Shown: piece by piece, positions 25,148 through 33,761 of the stretch
Layout: every line of letters starts with the position of its first letter
Position numbering within the stretch: the first letter of the stretch is position 1
Assembly: GCF_024297145.1 (NCBI RefSeq)
Contig: NZ_JANCTC010000010.1
Coordinates: 1-64,000, forward strand
Reading direction: 5' to 3'
Source: Mesorhizobium sp. LMG 17147
GTDB lineage: Bacteria > Pseudomonadota > Alphaproteobacteria > Rhizobiales > Rhizobiaceae
Length of the DNA stretch: 64,000 nt
Made by a program: the position numbers and the translations under genes
Notes under the pieces: generated by a model
Databases searched by the model: none
What the model was told of the DNA's origin: nothing
The model's input: the letters and a program-made list of their open reading frames with translations, nothing else

Positions 25148-26137
25148 ATGGGATTGCTAGTCGAAGGCCAATGGCAGGACCGCTGGTACGATACCGGGGA
25201 GAGCGGCGGGAAATTCGTGCGCGCGCAGTCACAGTGGCGCGACTGGGTGACCCGCGACGGCGCGCCGGCCGAAGGGCGAAAACGCGGCTTCAAGGCCGAG
25301 CCCGGCCGCTATCACCTCTATGTCTCGCTCGCCTGCCCGTGGGCGCATCGGACGCTGATCTTTCGCGTGCTCAAGAAACTCGAGGACGTGATTTCCATCT
25401 CGGTCGTTCATCATTTCATGGGCGCCGACGGCTGGACGTTCCTGGCCGAGGACGGCGCCACCGGCGACACGCTCTACGGCCTCGATTTCCTTCACCAGAT
25501 CTACACCAGGGCCGATCCCGGCTATTCGGGCCGGGTCACCGTTCCCGTGCTGTGGGACAAACGCGAGCAGACCATCGTTTCGAACGAATCCTCCGAGATT
25601 ATCCGCATGCTCAATTCGGCGTTCGACGAATGGGGCGATGCCAAGCTCGATTTCTATCCGCAACCGTTGCGCGGCGAGATCGATGCGGTCAATGCGCTGG
25701 TCTATCCCGCGGTCAACAATGGCGTTTACCGTGCCGGCTTCGCCACCACGCAGGCAGCCTACGAGGAGGCGTTCGGCGAATTGTTCTCGGCGCTCGACAC
25801 GCTGGAGGACCGCCTGTCAAAGCAGCGCTATCTCGTTGGCGACCGCATCACAGAGGCGGACTGGCGGCTGTTCACGACACTGGTCCGCTTCGACCCGGTC
25901 TATGTCGGCCATTTCAAGTGCAATCTGCGCCGCATCGCCGACTATCCGAACCTGTCGAATTATCTGCGCGACCTCTACCAGGTGCCAGGCGTCGCCGGCA
26001 CGGTGAATTTGCACCACATCAAGGCGCATTATTACGGCAGCCACGAGACGATCAACCCGACGCGCATCGTGCCGGTCGGGCCAGAGCTCGACTATGGCGC
26101 GCCGCATGACCGCGACAGGTTCAGGAAGGCGGCTTGA
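25148..26137 (+). CDS. Glutathionyl-hydroquinone reductase (ECM4/xi-class GST, 329 aa)
   Basis: Reduces glutathionyl-hydroquinones and related conjugates back to hydroquinones. The active-site Cys is in LYVSLACPWAHRT at about residue 61, the class signature. A glutathione-binding stretch (NESSEIIRMLNSAFDEW) and the all-helical C-terminal GST domain (DRITEADWRLFTTLVRFD) follow. Full family length. AGGATATTTC precedes the ATG. It is convergent with the Nudix gene, with only two bases between the stops. Confidence 0.93.
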   Translation: MGLLVEGQWQDRWYDTGESGGKFVRAQSQWRDWVTRDGAPAEGRKRGFKAEPGRYHLYVSLACPWAHRTLIFRVLKKLEDVISISVVHHFMGADGWTFLAEDGATGDTLYGLDFLHQIYTRADPGYSGRVTVPVLWDKREQTIVSNESSEIIRMLNSAFDEWGDAKLDFYPQPLRGEIDAVNALVYPAVNNGVYRAGFATTQAAYEEAFGELFSALDTLEDRLSKQRYLVGDRITEADWRLFTTLVRFDPVYVGHFKCNLRRIADYPNLSNYLRDLYQVPGVAGTVNLHHIKAHYYGSHETINPTRIVPVGPELDYGAPHDRDRFRKAA

Positions 26138-26139
26138 TT

Positions 26140-26640
26140 TTACCAGTAAGGCGATACCGCCGCGCCATCAAAAACCTCGGCAATCCGTCGCAAAGTTGCC
26201 GGAGTCGTTCCCTGAGGCAAGCGGTCGAGCGGAAAGAAGCCGGCCTCAGCGATCTCGCGGTCGGGCAGTTTGGGTGCTTTCTGGTTGAACTCCTCGACCA
26301 GATATAGGCCGACATGATCGCGGCGGCTGGCGCGGCGGTTGAAATGCAGCGATTTCAGCACCGGGGGTCCGGTCAGCGCGATGTTGCCTTCCTCGGACAG
26401 TTCCCGCGCCAGCGCCTCGATCATGGTCTCGCCCGGCTCGACGCCGCCGCCCGGAAGATGCCAGCCCGGAACATAGGTGTGGCGGATGAGGAAGACCGAA
26501 TTGGAGGCTCGGTCGTGGATCAAGCCGCGCACGCCGAGCGTCATCGGCCGCCGCAGCACGAAATACAGGTGAAACAGCCTTGCCCTGAGGCCCCGCCATC
26601 CGGTCTGGCGCAGCGCTTGCTCCGGATCCGGCGTCGTCAT
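26140..26640 (-). CDS. Nudix hydrolase (166 aa)
   Basis: Hydrolyses a nucleoside diphosphate linked to another moiety. The Nudix box is intact: GGGVEPGETMIEALARELSEEGNI fits GX5EX7REUXEEXGU (read in two parts, GGGVEPGE and RELSEEGN). N-terminal residues about 1-35 add a helical lead before RGLIHDRASNSVFLIRHTYV. The substrate cannot be told. It is divergent from the phosphoesterase gene across 53 bases. Confidence 0.92.
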   Translation of the reverse strand: MTTPDPEQALRQTGWRGLRARLFHLYFVLRRPMTLGVRGLIHDRASNSVFLIRHTYVPGWHLPGGGVEPGETMIEALARELSEEGNIALTGPPVLKSLHFNRRASRRDHVGLYLVEEFNQKAPKLPDREIAEAGFFPLDRLPQGTTPATLRRIAEVFDGAAVSPYW

Positions 26641-26693
26641 CGTCCGCGAAACCGTGAGTGGAAAGCGGCGCGCGCCTCGCCTATGAAGAAAAG

Positions 26694-27638
26694 ATGTTCA
26701 GGCTCGCGCATATTTCCGATGTCCATCTGGGGCCGCTCCCCGATGTAACCTATCGCGATCTCGCCTCCAAGCGCGTGGTCGGCTACGTCAATTGGCAACG
26801 CAACCGCCGCCGCCACATGCACGACGCCGTCATCGACACGATCGTCGCCGACATGAAGGCCAGCGGGCCGGACCATCTCGCCATCACGGGCGACCTGGTC
26901 AATCTGGCGCTCGACGGTGAGCTCGAGATGGCCAAGCACTGGCTGGAGACGCTGGGCTCGCCCAACGACGTGTCGGTCGTGCCGGGAAACCATGACGCCT
27001 ATGTGCCGGGCGCCTTCGACAAGACCTGCCGGTCGTGGGCGGCGTGGATGACCGGCGACGGCGTCAATACGCCGGTCGACCGCAACACCTTTCCGTATCT
27101 GCGCGTACGCGGCGATGTTGCACTGATCGGCGTCTCCACGGCGCGCGCCACGGCTCCGTTCATGGCCAACGGCTTCTTTCTGGAAGGCCAGGCGGAACGG
27201 CTGCGCGGCATGCTCGACGCCACAGGCAAGCGCGGCCTGTTCCGGGTGATCATGATCCACCACCCGCCGATGCGCGGCGCCGTTTCGCAGAACAAGCGGC
27301 TGTTCGGCATCTCGCGCTTCCACAGGGTGCTTCACCGGCACGGCGCCGAGCTTGTGCTGCATGGCCATTCGCATGTGCCGTCGCTGTTCTTCATCGGCGC
27401 CCGCAAGACAAAAATCCCGGTGGTCGGCGTCGCCGCCGCCGGGCAGGCCCCCGGCAGTTCGCATGCGCCGGCGCAATACAATCTGCTCGACATCGACGGT
27501 GAAAAGGACAATTGGCGGATCAGGCTGACGCGCCGCGGCCTGACCGGGCCGGCATTGCCGCCCAGCGACCTGCAGACGCTGGAACTTGGCGTCGAGGCCG
27601 AGGCGTCGATGGCCAGAGCAATTCCAGGAAAAGTGTGA
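26694..27638 (+). CDS. Calcineurin-like metallophosphoesterase (314 aa)
   Basis: Two-metal phosphoesterase; the substrate is unknown (relatives act on cyclic nucleotides or lipids). Metal-binding motifs are complete: AHISDVHLG (DxH), LAITGDLVNL (GD), VVPGNHDAY (GNHD), and HGHSHVP near the C-terminus. An HHPP motif precedes the last site. ATG 26694 is preferred to one 12 codons earlier. The last seven residues (AIPGKV and stop) are encoded by the start of an intergenic repeat, so the natural C-terminus has been replaced. Confidence 0.9.
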   Translation: MFRLAHISDVHLGPLPDVTYRDLASKRVVGYVNWQRNRRRHMHDAVIDTIVADMKASGPDHLAITGDLVNLALDGELEMAKHWLETLGSPNDVSVVPGNHDAYVPGAFDKTCRSWAAWMTGDGVNTPVDRNTFPYLRVRGDVALIGVSTARATAPFMANGFFLEGQAERLRGMLDATGKRGLFRVIMIHHPPMRGAVSQNKRLFGISRFHRVLHRHGAELVLHGHSHVPSLFFIGARKTKIPVVGVAAAGQAPGSSHAPAQYNLLDIDGEKDNWRIRLTRRGLTGPALPPSDLQTLELGVEAEASMARAIPGKV

Positions 27639-27710
27639 AGCGGTTTTTTGGAATTGCGTCAAAACAAAGAGATAGAGCCGTTCAGCGTTTCCGTGAAACG
27701 CTGAACCGCT
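27618..27710 (+). repeat. Palindromic intergenic repeat, copy A
   Basis: Starts GCAATTCCAGGAAAAGTGTG and ends in a long hairpin whose arms (AGCCGTTCAGCGTTTC / GAAACGCTGAACCGCT, one mismatch) surround CGT. It shares order and most bases with copy B (36680-36775, opposite strand). Its first 21 bases supply the last codons and stop of the phosphoesterase gene; its end touches the stop of the convergent 205-aa gene, so it probably also ends transcription. Confidence 0.8.
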
Positions 27711-28328
27711 TCAGAAGCTGATTTTCATCGCGACGATGCGGTCCCAGAACAGTACGAGCGAAATCGCCAGGCCGACCAGGGCGCCGGCGGCGATCAGGCC
27801 GAGGCCGGAAAAGAACGCCGACCAGCCGTTGCTGCGCGCGGCGATCTGCAGCGGCGGCTCGGCCTCCGCCACCAGGGCGCGTTTGAGGCCGGCGACGGCT
27901 TGCTCGATGCCGCCTTCCATCATTCTCTGGCGTTCGACAACGCGCTCGGCGACATAGCGCGTCACCTGGTCGGCAACGACCTTCATGTCGGTCGATTCGG
28001 CGAGGACGACGCGGCCGATGCGCGTGTCCTTGAGAAAGCGGTAGGTGCGGCGGTCGCGTCCCATGGCGACATGGCTGACGGCGTCGATCCACAGCCGTGG
28101 CTGCAGGCCGGACGAGACGGCGAAGTCGAAACTGTCCATGTCGGTGGGCACGTCGCCGAAGACCGGTGCGAGTTCGGCGGCAAGCAGATCGAGCCGCATG
28201 CGATGCGCTTCGCGCATGTCGACGACGACATCGTCGCGGTCGGCGAAGGCGTTCTTGACGTCGCGAATGGCATCGGACAGTTTTCGCGACTGATCGATCT
28301 GGGTGATGTTCTCGCCTGCGTCCTTCAT
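27711..28328 (-). CDS. Conserved hypothetical protein with C-terminal membrane helix (205 aa)
   Basis: No known domain. The body is helical and charged (KLSDAIRDVKNAFADRDDVVVDMREAHR...), with a region resembling a small alpha/beta unit (FDFAVSSGLQPRLWIDAVSHV). A single membrane helix lies near the C-terminus (SGLGLIAAGALVGLAISLVLFW), so the bulk would face the cytoplasm as a tail-anchored protein. Similar proteins seem to occur across Rhizobiales. The motif RRTYRFLKDTRIGRVVLAES is the most conserved-looking part. Function unknown. Confidence 0.7.
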   Translation of the reverse strand: MKDAGENITQIDQSRKLSDAIRDVKNAFADRDDVVVDMREAHRMRLDLLAAELAPVFGDVPTDMDSFDFAVSSGLQPRLWIDAVSHVAMGRDRRTYRFLKDTRIGRVVLAESTDMKVVADQVTRYVAERVVERQRMMEGGIEQAVAGLKRALVAEAEPPLQIAARSNGWSAFFSGLGLIAAGALVGLAISLVLFWDRIVAMKISF

Positions 28329-28461
28329 CGGCGTTGCCTCGCGGGTTTGGTTAACACCGAATTAACACAGCCGCCGGCAAAATGCACTTGCCAGATCGAC
28401 GGGCCGGCAAGGGTTCGGTGGAAGGAGCACCTGCGCCGCGGCCGTCCCGCGCGAGGGCGGA

Positions 28462-29265
28462 TCAGCTCGCCGCCGCAGCCAATTCTGGACGAAGCCGCCT
28501 GCTGCGGCGCCGCATGTTGCGACGGACAGCCTCGACGACCAGGCCGGGCGCTTCCTCGACCAGCATATGGCCGGCTTCCAGCACGTGGTGCAGATGAAAA
28601 TGCTTTGGCAGGCCGTCCGCCTGGCTGACTGGCAGCATCGCGTCGTCGGTTCCCCAAACCACCATGATTGGCATATTCAGCGTTTCAAGCCGCTCGCTTG
28701 GGATGACGCCTTGCCGATCATCCCTGGTCATGGCGGCTGCGAGCTCGACAAGTGTCCGTAGCTGACCGGGACGCTGCCGCATCTCGTTGACGAGATCGAC
28801 CCTATGCTGCGAAGGCCGGCTTTGTGGTCCCGACATGTCGGCAAGACAGGCGCGGATTTCATCCGTGCCGGCAGCGGCGGCGTAACGACGCAGCAGCGGA
28901 CCATTGATCTCAGGACCGAAACCGCCCGGCGCCAGCAGCGTCAGCGAGGCTATTTTTTCCGGCTCGTTCAATGCCATCAGGGCGGCCACGGCGCCGCCCA
29001 TCGAATGGCCGACGAGATGGGCCCGCTTAATCCCGCGAGCGGAAAAATCCGTAAGGACGGCACTGGCTGCAATCCCGGCCGGACCGCCGCCCGGAAAATC
29101 GAGTGACAGCCCATGCCCCGGCAGATCATAGGCCAACGTCCGCGCGCCGAGTGCCAGGGACGCGGCCACCTCGCGCCAGTCGTCGTGGCAGCCACCGAAA
29201 CCATGCAGCAAGGCGATGGTTGTCGGGCCGGTGCCCCGTTCGGCGGCGTACAGGGATGGGGTCAT
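28462..29265 (-). CDS. Alpha/beta-fold hydrolase (267 aa)
   Basis: Serine hydrolase. The oxyanion motif LLHGFGG is at about residue 20, the nucleophile Ser in LVGHSMGGAVA at about 95, the acid in VVWGTDDAMLP and the His in VLEAGHMLVEEAP. This pattern resembles esterases and the acetoin-cleaving or haloperoxidase-like group; the substrate is unknown. No signal peptide. The C-terminus is Arg-rich (RRNMRRRSRRLRPE). It stands alone upstream of the 205-aa gene. Confidence 0.9.
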   Translation of the reverse strand: MTPSLYAAERGTGPTTIALLHGFGGCHDDWREVAASLALGARTLAYDLPGHGLSLDFPGGGPAGIAASAVLTDFSARGIKRAHLVGHSMGGAVAALMALNEPEKIASLTLLAPGGFGPEINGPLLRRYAAAAGTDEIRACLADMSGPQSRPSQHRVDLVNEMRQRPGQLRTLVELAAAMTRDDRQGVIPSERLETLNMPIMVVWGTDDAMLPVSQADGLPKHFHLHHVLEAGHMLVEEAPGLVVEAVRRNMRRRSRRLRPELAAAAS

Positions 29266-29316
29266 GCAAACTTTATGGCTTGGTGCCGGGATCAGTCAGG
29301 ATGCCGGGGGCGGTCC

Positions 29317-29378
29317 TATGCGGATCAGTCTTTGTGGGAGGTCAGACTTATGCGGAGATCAGTCTTATGCGGGATCAG
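29317..29378. repeat. Short direct repeats upstream of the hydrolase gene
   Basis: Three spaced copies of a 12-14-base word: TATGCGGATCAG (29317-29328), TATGCGGAGATCAG (29349-29362) and TATGCGGGATCAG (29366-29378), with a further GGGATCAG at 29288. They lie 50-110 bases upstream of the alpha/beta hydrolase start (minus strand). Could be regulatory or slippage-derived. Confidence 0.45.
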
Positions 29379-29476
29379 ATTGGCCAGTTCAAATTGTGTC
29401 TGAATTGCGCTTTGGCCGTCCGGATGGCCAGTAAAATCTTCGCGATCACCTGACGTCGTGCACGCGCCGGGCGACG

Positions 29477-31264
29477 TCAGCTGGCGCCGCCAAGCCCGGC
29501 GGCGCGCAGGGCTTCCACCAGCCGGTTGGTCAGATCGGCGGGATATCTTCGTTCGACGAAAGTTGCGCGCGGATCGGCTGCGAATTTCGGGAATTTGGTG
29601 GTCAGTTCCTGCAGCAGCCTGCTCGCCAGTTTCTCGCGGCCGGCAGCCTTGGCACCGATCAGCCGCGCGGCCAGATAATGCGATTTCATTTCCGTCGTTC
29701 GCAAGCCGTCGCCGGCAAGCGTCGCCTTGTTCATGTCGCCCATCATGAACTCTCCGGCGAACAGCCCGTAATCCCACCATGTCGGATGGGCGCTGGCGAT
29801 GTCCACCGCGTGAGCGATGATCGGGGTGCCCTCGCTGTACCTGCCGGCGAAAACCAGCCCGTAGCCATAGGCGGCGGCCATTGCGAGATCATAGGGATTG
29901 AGCTCATAGGCCTTGCGCATCCAGCGGATCGATTCCGCGGAATCGCCCATGCGCGAGTTGAGATAACCAAGGGCGCGGTGCGCGTAGGGGCTGGTCGGGC
30001 CCATCTGGATGGCGCGATGGGCAAACGTCATCGCTTTGTCGATCGTCGCGTCGGCTGGGTAGGGATAGTGGTCGGTGACCGCTTCAAGATGCAAGGACGC
30101 GAGTTCCGAATAGACGAGGGACGACTTCGCCTTCCCGTTGGCAAGATCTTCGAGGCAGCGGTAGGCGGCTTCGTGCGTCTGGGCGTTCTGGTCGAGATAA
30201 TATTTGCCGTTGAGCACCAGACACGCCGTCAGCCCGGTCTGGATGCCGCTCTGCTCGATGTAGTTGTAGATCGTGCCCGAGGCGGGAAGAGCCGAGCTCA
30301 AAATGCCGGAGATCTGGTCCTCGATGGCGGTGTTCGCGCTGTCGCCGGCGGTCAGGTTGCGTGACAGCAGCACGCGGCCGGTCGCCACGCTTTGCAGCTC
30401 GAGCATGATGTCGCCGCTGCGCGGCCCGGGCAGGACATCGAATACGAAGCTGGCGGCGTCGGTAACTGGATCGGGCGGGTTGTCGGCATCACGGCCGATG
30501 AAATTGATGGTGTCGAAGCCGCTAAGGCCGGCGCGCAGCGATGCGGCGACACGACGAGCCACGTCGCTGTCAGCCTTGATGGCGATGTAGACCTGGGGAA
30601 GGTTTTCAACCGGAGGCGCTGCAATGCTGGCGGTCGCCACCGCGGTCTCGACCGCCGTGTCGCCGCCGGTCAGCAATACCACGCTGCCCTGGCGAAGGAT
30701 CAGCACACCCAGCATGAGGATGACCAGTGCGATCGCCAGCCAGAAGAACTGCAAATGCCGCTGCAGCGAAGGTGCAGCAGGGGCGACGGCTGGAACGCTC
30801 AGCAATGCAGCCGGATGTGCCCGGTTGCGGGCATCTTCCGGCGATCCGGGCGGGGCGTTTGTCGCCTCCTCTGTCGCCGGCTGCGGCTTGCTCTTTGCCT
30901 CCACCTCCGCCGGCAAGCGAATGGCATTGAGTTCGTAGGATGGAACATAGCCGCCGCGTGGAATGGCGATGCGGACCGGTTCGGCAACGCCCTCATTGGC
31001 GAAATACTGCTGCAGAAGCTCGCGCAGCCTGCCGGCCTGCACCCGCACCACCGCATCGGTCGACGGATCGAAATCGCCGTCCTTGCCGAAGACGTCCATC
31101 GCTATGGAGAAGCCCTTGAGCCGGTCGGCTTCGCCTGCCTGCTCGCGCTCGACGAGATAGCGGAGCAGCTTGCGCGCGCGCTCGGATCGTCCGAACGTTT
31201 CGCTGGCAAGCAATCGCTCCAGCGTTTCGCGCACTGCGGGGGCGGCAGGCGTGGTATGCTGCAA
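29477..31264 (-). CDS. TPR protein with N-terminal winged-helix-like domain and one membrane helix (595 aa)
   Basis: The N-terminal domain (about residues 1-95; FGRSERARKLLRYLVEREQAG, STDAVVRVQAGRLRELLQQYF, IAIPRGGYVPSYE) matches the winged-helix-like region found in front of TPR or adenylate-cyclase-like proteins. A Pro/Ala linker and one membrane helix (FWLAIALVILMLGVLIL) follow, then a periplasmic part with TPR units (TSPYAHRALGYLNSRMGDSAESIRWMRKAYELNP). The start is a TTG at 31264 with AGGGAT upstream; no ATG in frame precedes it. The plan resembles ToxR-like transmembrane regulators, which is inference. Confidence 0.75.
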   Translation of the reverse strand: MQHTTPAAPAVRETLERLLASETFGRSERARKLLRYLVEREQAGEADRLKGFSIAMDVFGKDGDFDPSTDAVVRVQAGRLRELLQQYFANEGVAEPVRIAIPRGGYVPSYELNAIRLPAEVEAKSKPQPATEEATNAPPGSPEDARNRAHPAALLSVPAVAPAAPSLQRHLQFFWLAIALVILMLGVLILRQGSVVLLTGGDTAVETAVATASIAAPPVENLPQVYIAIKADSDVARRVAASLRAGLSGFDTINFIGRDADNPPDPVTDAASFVFDVLPGPRSGDIMLELQSVATGRVLLSRNLTAGDSANTAIEDQISGILSSALPASGTIYNYIEQSGIQTGLTACLVLNGKYYLDQNAQTHEAAYRCLEDLANGKAKSSLVYSELASLHLEAVTDHYPYPADATIDKAMTFAHRAIQMGPTSPYAHRALGYLNSRMGDSAESIRWMRKAYELNPYDLAMAAAYGYGLVFAGRYSEGTPIIAHAVDIASAHPTWWDYGLFAGEFMMGDMNKATLAGDGLRTTEMKSHYLAARLIGAKAAGREKLASRLLQELTTKFPKFAADPRATFVERRYPADLTNRLVEALRAAGLGGAS

Positions 31265-31356
31265 GTGTCGATCCCTTCGAATTCGGCACAGGTTGAGGTA
31301 CAATCATATAGCGCTGGCGGCGCCTTACAAGCGTGTGCTTATGGTGCGATAGCGTA

Positions 31357-31380
31357 CCCACCGGATAAAAGTCCGGTGGG
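31357..31380 (-). terminator. Hairpin downstream of leuA
   Basis: Arms CCCACCGGA and TCCGGTGGG around TAAAAG, 27 bases beyond the leuA stop on the minus strand. No U-run follows, so it may be a mild terminator or a transcript-stabilising structure. Confidence 0.5.
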
Positions 31381-31407
31381 CCGATGGCGCGAGTCTGGCA
31401 GTCTCGG

Positions 31408-33144
31408 CTAGCCGAGCTTTCGGCCGACGATGCGGTTGGCGGCCGAAACCACGGCTTCGAGCGAGGCGGCGACGATGTTGGTGTTGATGCCGGCGCCGAA
31501 CAGCTTGCCGCCCGGATATTCCATCTCGACATAGGAAATGGCCGAGGCATTCGAGCCGCGCTGCATGGAATGCTCGGAATAATCCAGCACCGACATCGGC
31601 ACCCCGACGTGGCGCGACAGCGCATCGACGAAGCCGTCGATCGGGCCGGTGCCGGTGCCTGATATGGTCACCTCCTTGCCTTTGTCGAGGATCACCGCCT
31701 CGACCACGCGCCGGCCCTTGACCTCGGTGTCGGGGTAGGTGTGGTGGTCGAGGAACTTCAGCCGCGCGCCGGGCTGGTCGACATAGGTGTCGAGAAAGCG
31801 CTCGTAGATGCGCCTGGCCGGCACTTCCTTGCCTTCGGCGTCGGTGATCGCCTGGATGGCCTGGCTGAACTCGATCTGCAGGTTGCGCGGCAGGTTGAGG
31901 CCGTAATCCGCATGCAGCACATAGGCGATGCCGCCCTTGCCGGACTGCGAGTTGATGCGGATGATGGCTTCATAGCTGCGGCCGACATCGGCCGGGTCGA
32001 TCGGCAGGTAGGGCACCTCCCAGTGCGGCGTGTTGGCCTTGCGCAGCGCCTTCATGCCCTTGTTGATGGCGTCCTGGTGCGAACCGGAAAAAGCGGTGTA
32101 GACGAGCTCGCCGACATAGGGATGGCGCTCGGGGATCTTCAGCTGGTTGGAGTATTCGTAGACGTCCTTCATGCGGTTGATGTCGGAGCAGTCGAGCTTG
32201 GGATCGACGCCTTGCGTGTACATGTTGAGCGCCAGCGTGACGATGTCGACATTGCCGGTGCGCTCGCCATTGCCGAACAGCGTGCCTTCGACGCGGTCGG
32301 CGCCCGCCATCAGGCCGAGTTCGGTGGTGGCGATGCCGGTGCCGCGGTCATTGTGCGGGTGCAGCGAGATCAACAGGTTCTCGCGATTGTCGAGATTGCG
32401 GCACATCCATTCGATGCGGTCGGCATAGATGTTGGGCGTCGACATCTCAACCGTGGAGGGCAGGTTGATGATCAGCTTGTTTTCCGCCGTCGGCCTGACG
32501 ATCTCGGTGACCGCGTTGCAGATCTCCAGCGCCACTTCGAGCTCGGTGCCGGTAAAGCTCTCCGGCGAGTATTCGAAACGGTAGCCGCCGCCGGCCTTCG
32601 CCGCCATGTCGGTGATCATCTTGGCCGCATCGGTGGCGATCCGCTTGATGCCGGCGACGTCCTTCTCGAAGACGACGCGGCGCTGCAGCTCGCTGGTCGA
32701 GTTGTAGAAATGGACGATCGGTTTGGTGGCGCCCTTCAGCGCCTCGAAAGTGCGGGTGATCAGTTCCGGCCGGCACTGTACCAGCACCTGCAGCGAGACG
32801 TCGGCGGGCACGTTGCCTTGTTCGATGCACCAGCGGGCGAAATCGAAGTCGGTCTGCGAGGCCGACGGGAAGCCGATCTCGATCTCCTTGAAGCCCATGT
32901 CGAGCAGCAGGGCGAACATGCGCGCCTTGCGTTCCTGGCCCATCGGATCGATCAGCGCCTGGTTGCCGTCGCGCAGGTCGACCGAGCACCAGATCGGCGC
33001 CTTGTCGATCACTTTCGAAGGCCAGGTGCGATCGGCAAGGCCGACGGTCGGATAGGGTTGGTATTTGCGGGCAGCGTCCGGCATGCCCTTCGCGGGCTTG
33101 GTGGTTTCCCCTACGTTCAGACGGATATCTTCTCGTGCGTTCAT
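31408..33144 (-). CDS. leuA: 2-isopropylmalate synthase LeuA, class II (578 aa)
   Basis: Condenses acetyl-CoA with 2-oxoisovalerate in the first committed step of leucine synthesis. The HMGL-type TIM barrel contains the metal and catalytic motif CSVDLRDGNQALI and the metal-binding SLHPHNDRGTG. The C-terminal LeuA dimer domain (about residues 440-578), site of leucine feedback, is complete. Length and features fit the longer class II form. The upstream leader contains a putative Leu-rich peptide and a strong hairpin, so expression may respond to leucine supply. Confidence 0.96.
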   Translation of the reverse strand: MNAREDIRLNVGETTKPAKGMPDAARKYQPYPTVGLADRTWPSKVIDKAPIWCSVDLRDGNQALIDPMGQERKARMFALLLDMGFKEIEIGFPSASQTDFDFARWCIEQGNVPADVSLQVLVQCRPELITRTFEALKGATKPIVHFYNSTSELQRRVVFEKDVAGIKRIATDAAKMITDMAAKAGGGYRFEYSPESFTGTELEVALEICNAVTEIVRPTAENKLIINLPSTVEMSTPNIYADRIEWMCRNLDNRENLLISLHPHNDRGTGIATTELGLMAGADRVEGTLFGNGERTGNVDIVTLALNMYTQGVDPKLDCSDINRMKDVYEYSNQLKIPERHPYVGELVYTAFSGSHQDAINKGMKALRKANTPHWEVPYLPIDPADVGRSYEAIIRINSQSGKGGIAYVLHADYGLNLPRNLQIEFSQAIQAITDAEGKEVPARRIYERFLDTYVDQPGARLKFLDHHTYPDTEVKGRRVVEAVILDKGKEVTISGTGTGPIDGFVDALSRHVGVPMSVLDYSEHSMQRGSNASAISYVEMEYPGGKLFGAGINTNIVAASLEAVVSAANRIVGRKLG

Positions 33145-33255
33145 CGTCTTTTCTCCCGGCGGCTCGCGGATCCAGCTTCAGGCGGATTGGTGGCGAGCGG
33201 CGCCTTTACCAGAATTTCGTTCGCTTGATGGGACGTGCCAATTTCTAGACTGGCC

Positions 33256-33301
33256 AAGGAGCGTGCGCGTGAGCGGCGAGTTCGACCGCCGGGCGCTCCT
33301 T
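33256..33301 (-). promoter_or_regulatory. Hairpin in the leuA leader
   Basis: On the minus strand AAGGAGCG pairs with CGCTCCTT (33294-33301 with 33256-33263), with an inner CGGCG/CGCCG stem. It begins at the stop codon of the putative leader peptide. No U-run follows, so control could act by structure shift or on translation rather than by a simple terminator. Confidence 0.55.
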
Positions 33302-33420
33302 CAGCGAACCCGGCGATCGCCGATAAGGCCGAGAAGCAGCAGGGTCGAGGCAAGCGCGCGAACGGTCTGGCCGGCAATGCCGGTCGGACGGGACGCAAAA
33401 GAGGTGGCGCGCGGGCTCAT
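33301..33420 (-). CDS. Putative leucine leader peptide LeuL (39 aa)
   Basis: A minus-strand frame beginning MSPRATSFASRP and ending in RALASTLLLLGLIGDRRVR. Its later half holds seven Leu in 13 codons, including four in a row (CTG CTG CTT CTC). The stop overlaps the first arm of the leader hairpin. Ribosome stalling at these codons under leucine shortage is the known logic of leader-peptide attenuation in front of leuA genes. An alternative in-frame ATG is at 33432. Neither start has a strong ribosome-binding site, so the N-terminus is uncertain. Confidence 0.55.
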   Translation of the reverse strand: MSPRATSFASRPTGIAGQTVRALASTLLLLGLIGDRRVR

Positions 33421-33584
33421 GGCGGTTTTCATACAGGAGCAGGCAAAGCGAGGCAAGTGGGAGCCTCGCTGTCGGCTTGGGGCTGTTCGATGCCAGGGAA
33501 ATCAATCAAGAGGATGACCGATGCGGCGCTGCCCTTCACGCAGGGCGGCGCAAACCTGTCGCGATTGTCCGGGGTAGCCACATT

Positions 33585-33678
33585 TTGTTCTTGCTTTGTG
33601 CCGGCAGCTATGCTACTAATCTGGGCATGGTGCTAATTGGCTCCAACGACCCGCATCCCGAGGCGGGTTTTTTATTTT
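33585..33678 (+). ncRNA. Candidate short RNA with own promoter and terminator
   Basis: A promoter-like pair TTGTTC (33585-33590) and TATGCT (33609-33614) with an 18-base spacer precedes a stretch of about 55 bases that ends in a clean intrinsic terminator: stem ACCCGC/GCGGGT followed by TTTTTATTTT (33649-33678). It contains a possible mini-frame from ATG 33627 that does not stop before the terminator. It may be a small RNA, or the attenuated leader of the SnoaL-like gene 83 bases downstream. Confidence 0.4.
33650..33678 (+). terminator. Intrinsic terminator upstream of the SnoaL-like gene
   Basis: CCCGC-ATCCCGAG-GCGGG followed by TTTTTTATTTT on the plus strand, a textbook rho-independent terminator. 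No plus-strand protein gene ends just before it. Confidence 0.75.
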
Positions 33679-33761
33679 CGGCGTCATGCTTCTAGGACTA
33701 CCCTATCGTACCATCCGGCCGCTCCTTCCAGAGCACCGGAATCCGGTCCAGGAGGAAAGAC

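Noticed and set aside
31741..33228. A 495-codon plus-strand frame opposite leuA
   Set aside because: Antisense shadow; leuA on the minus strand is unmistakable.
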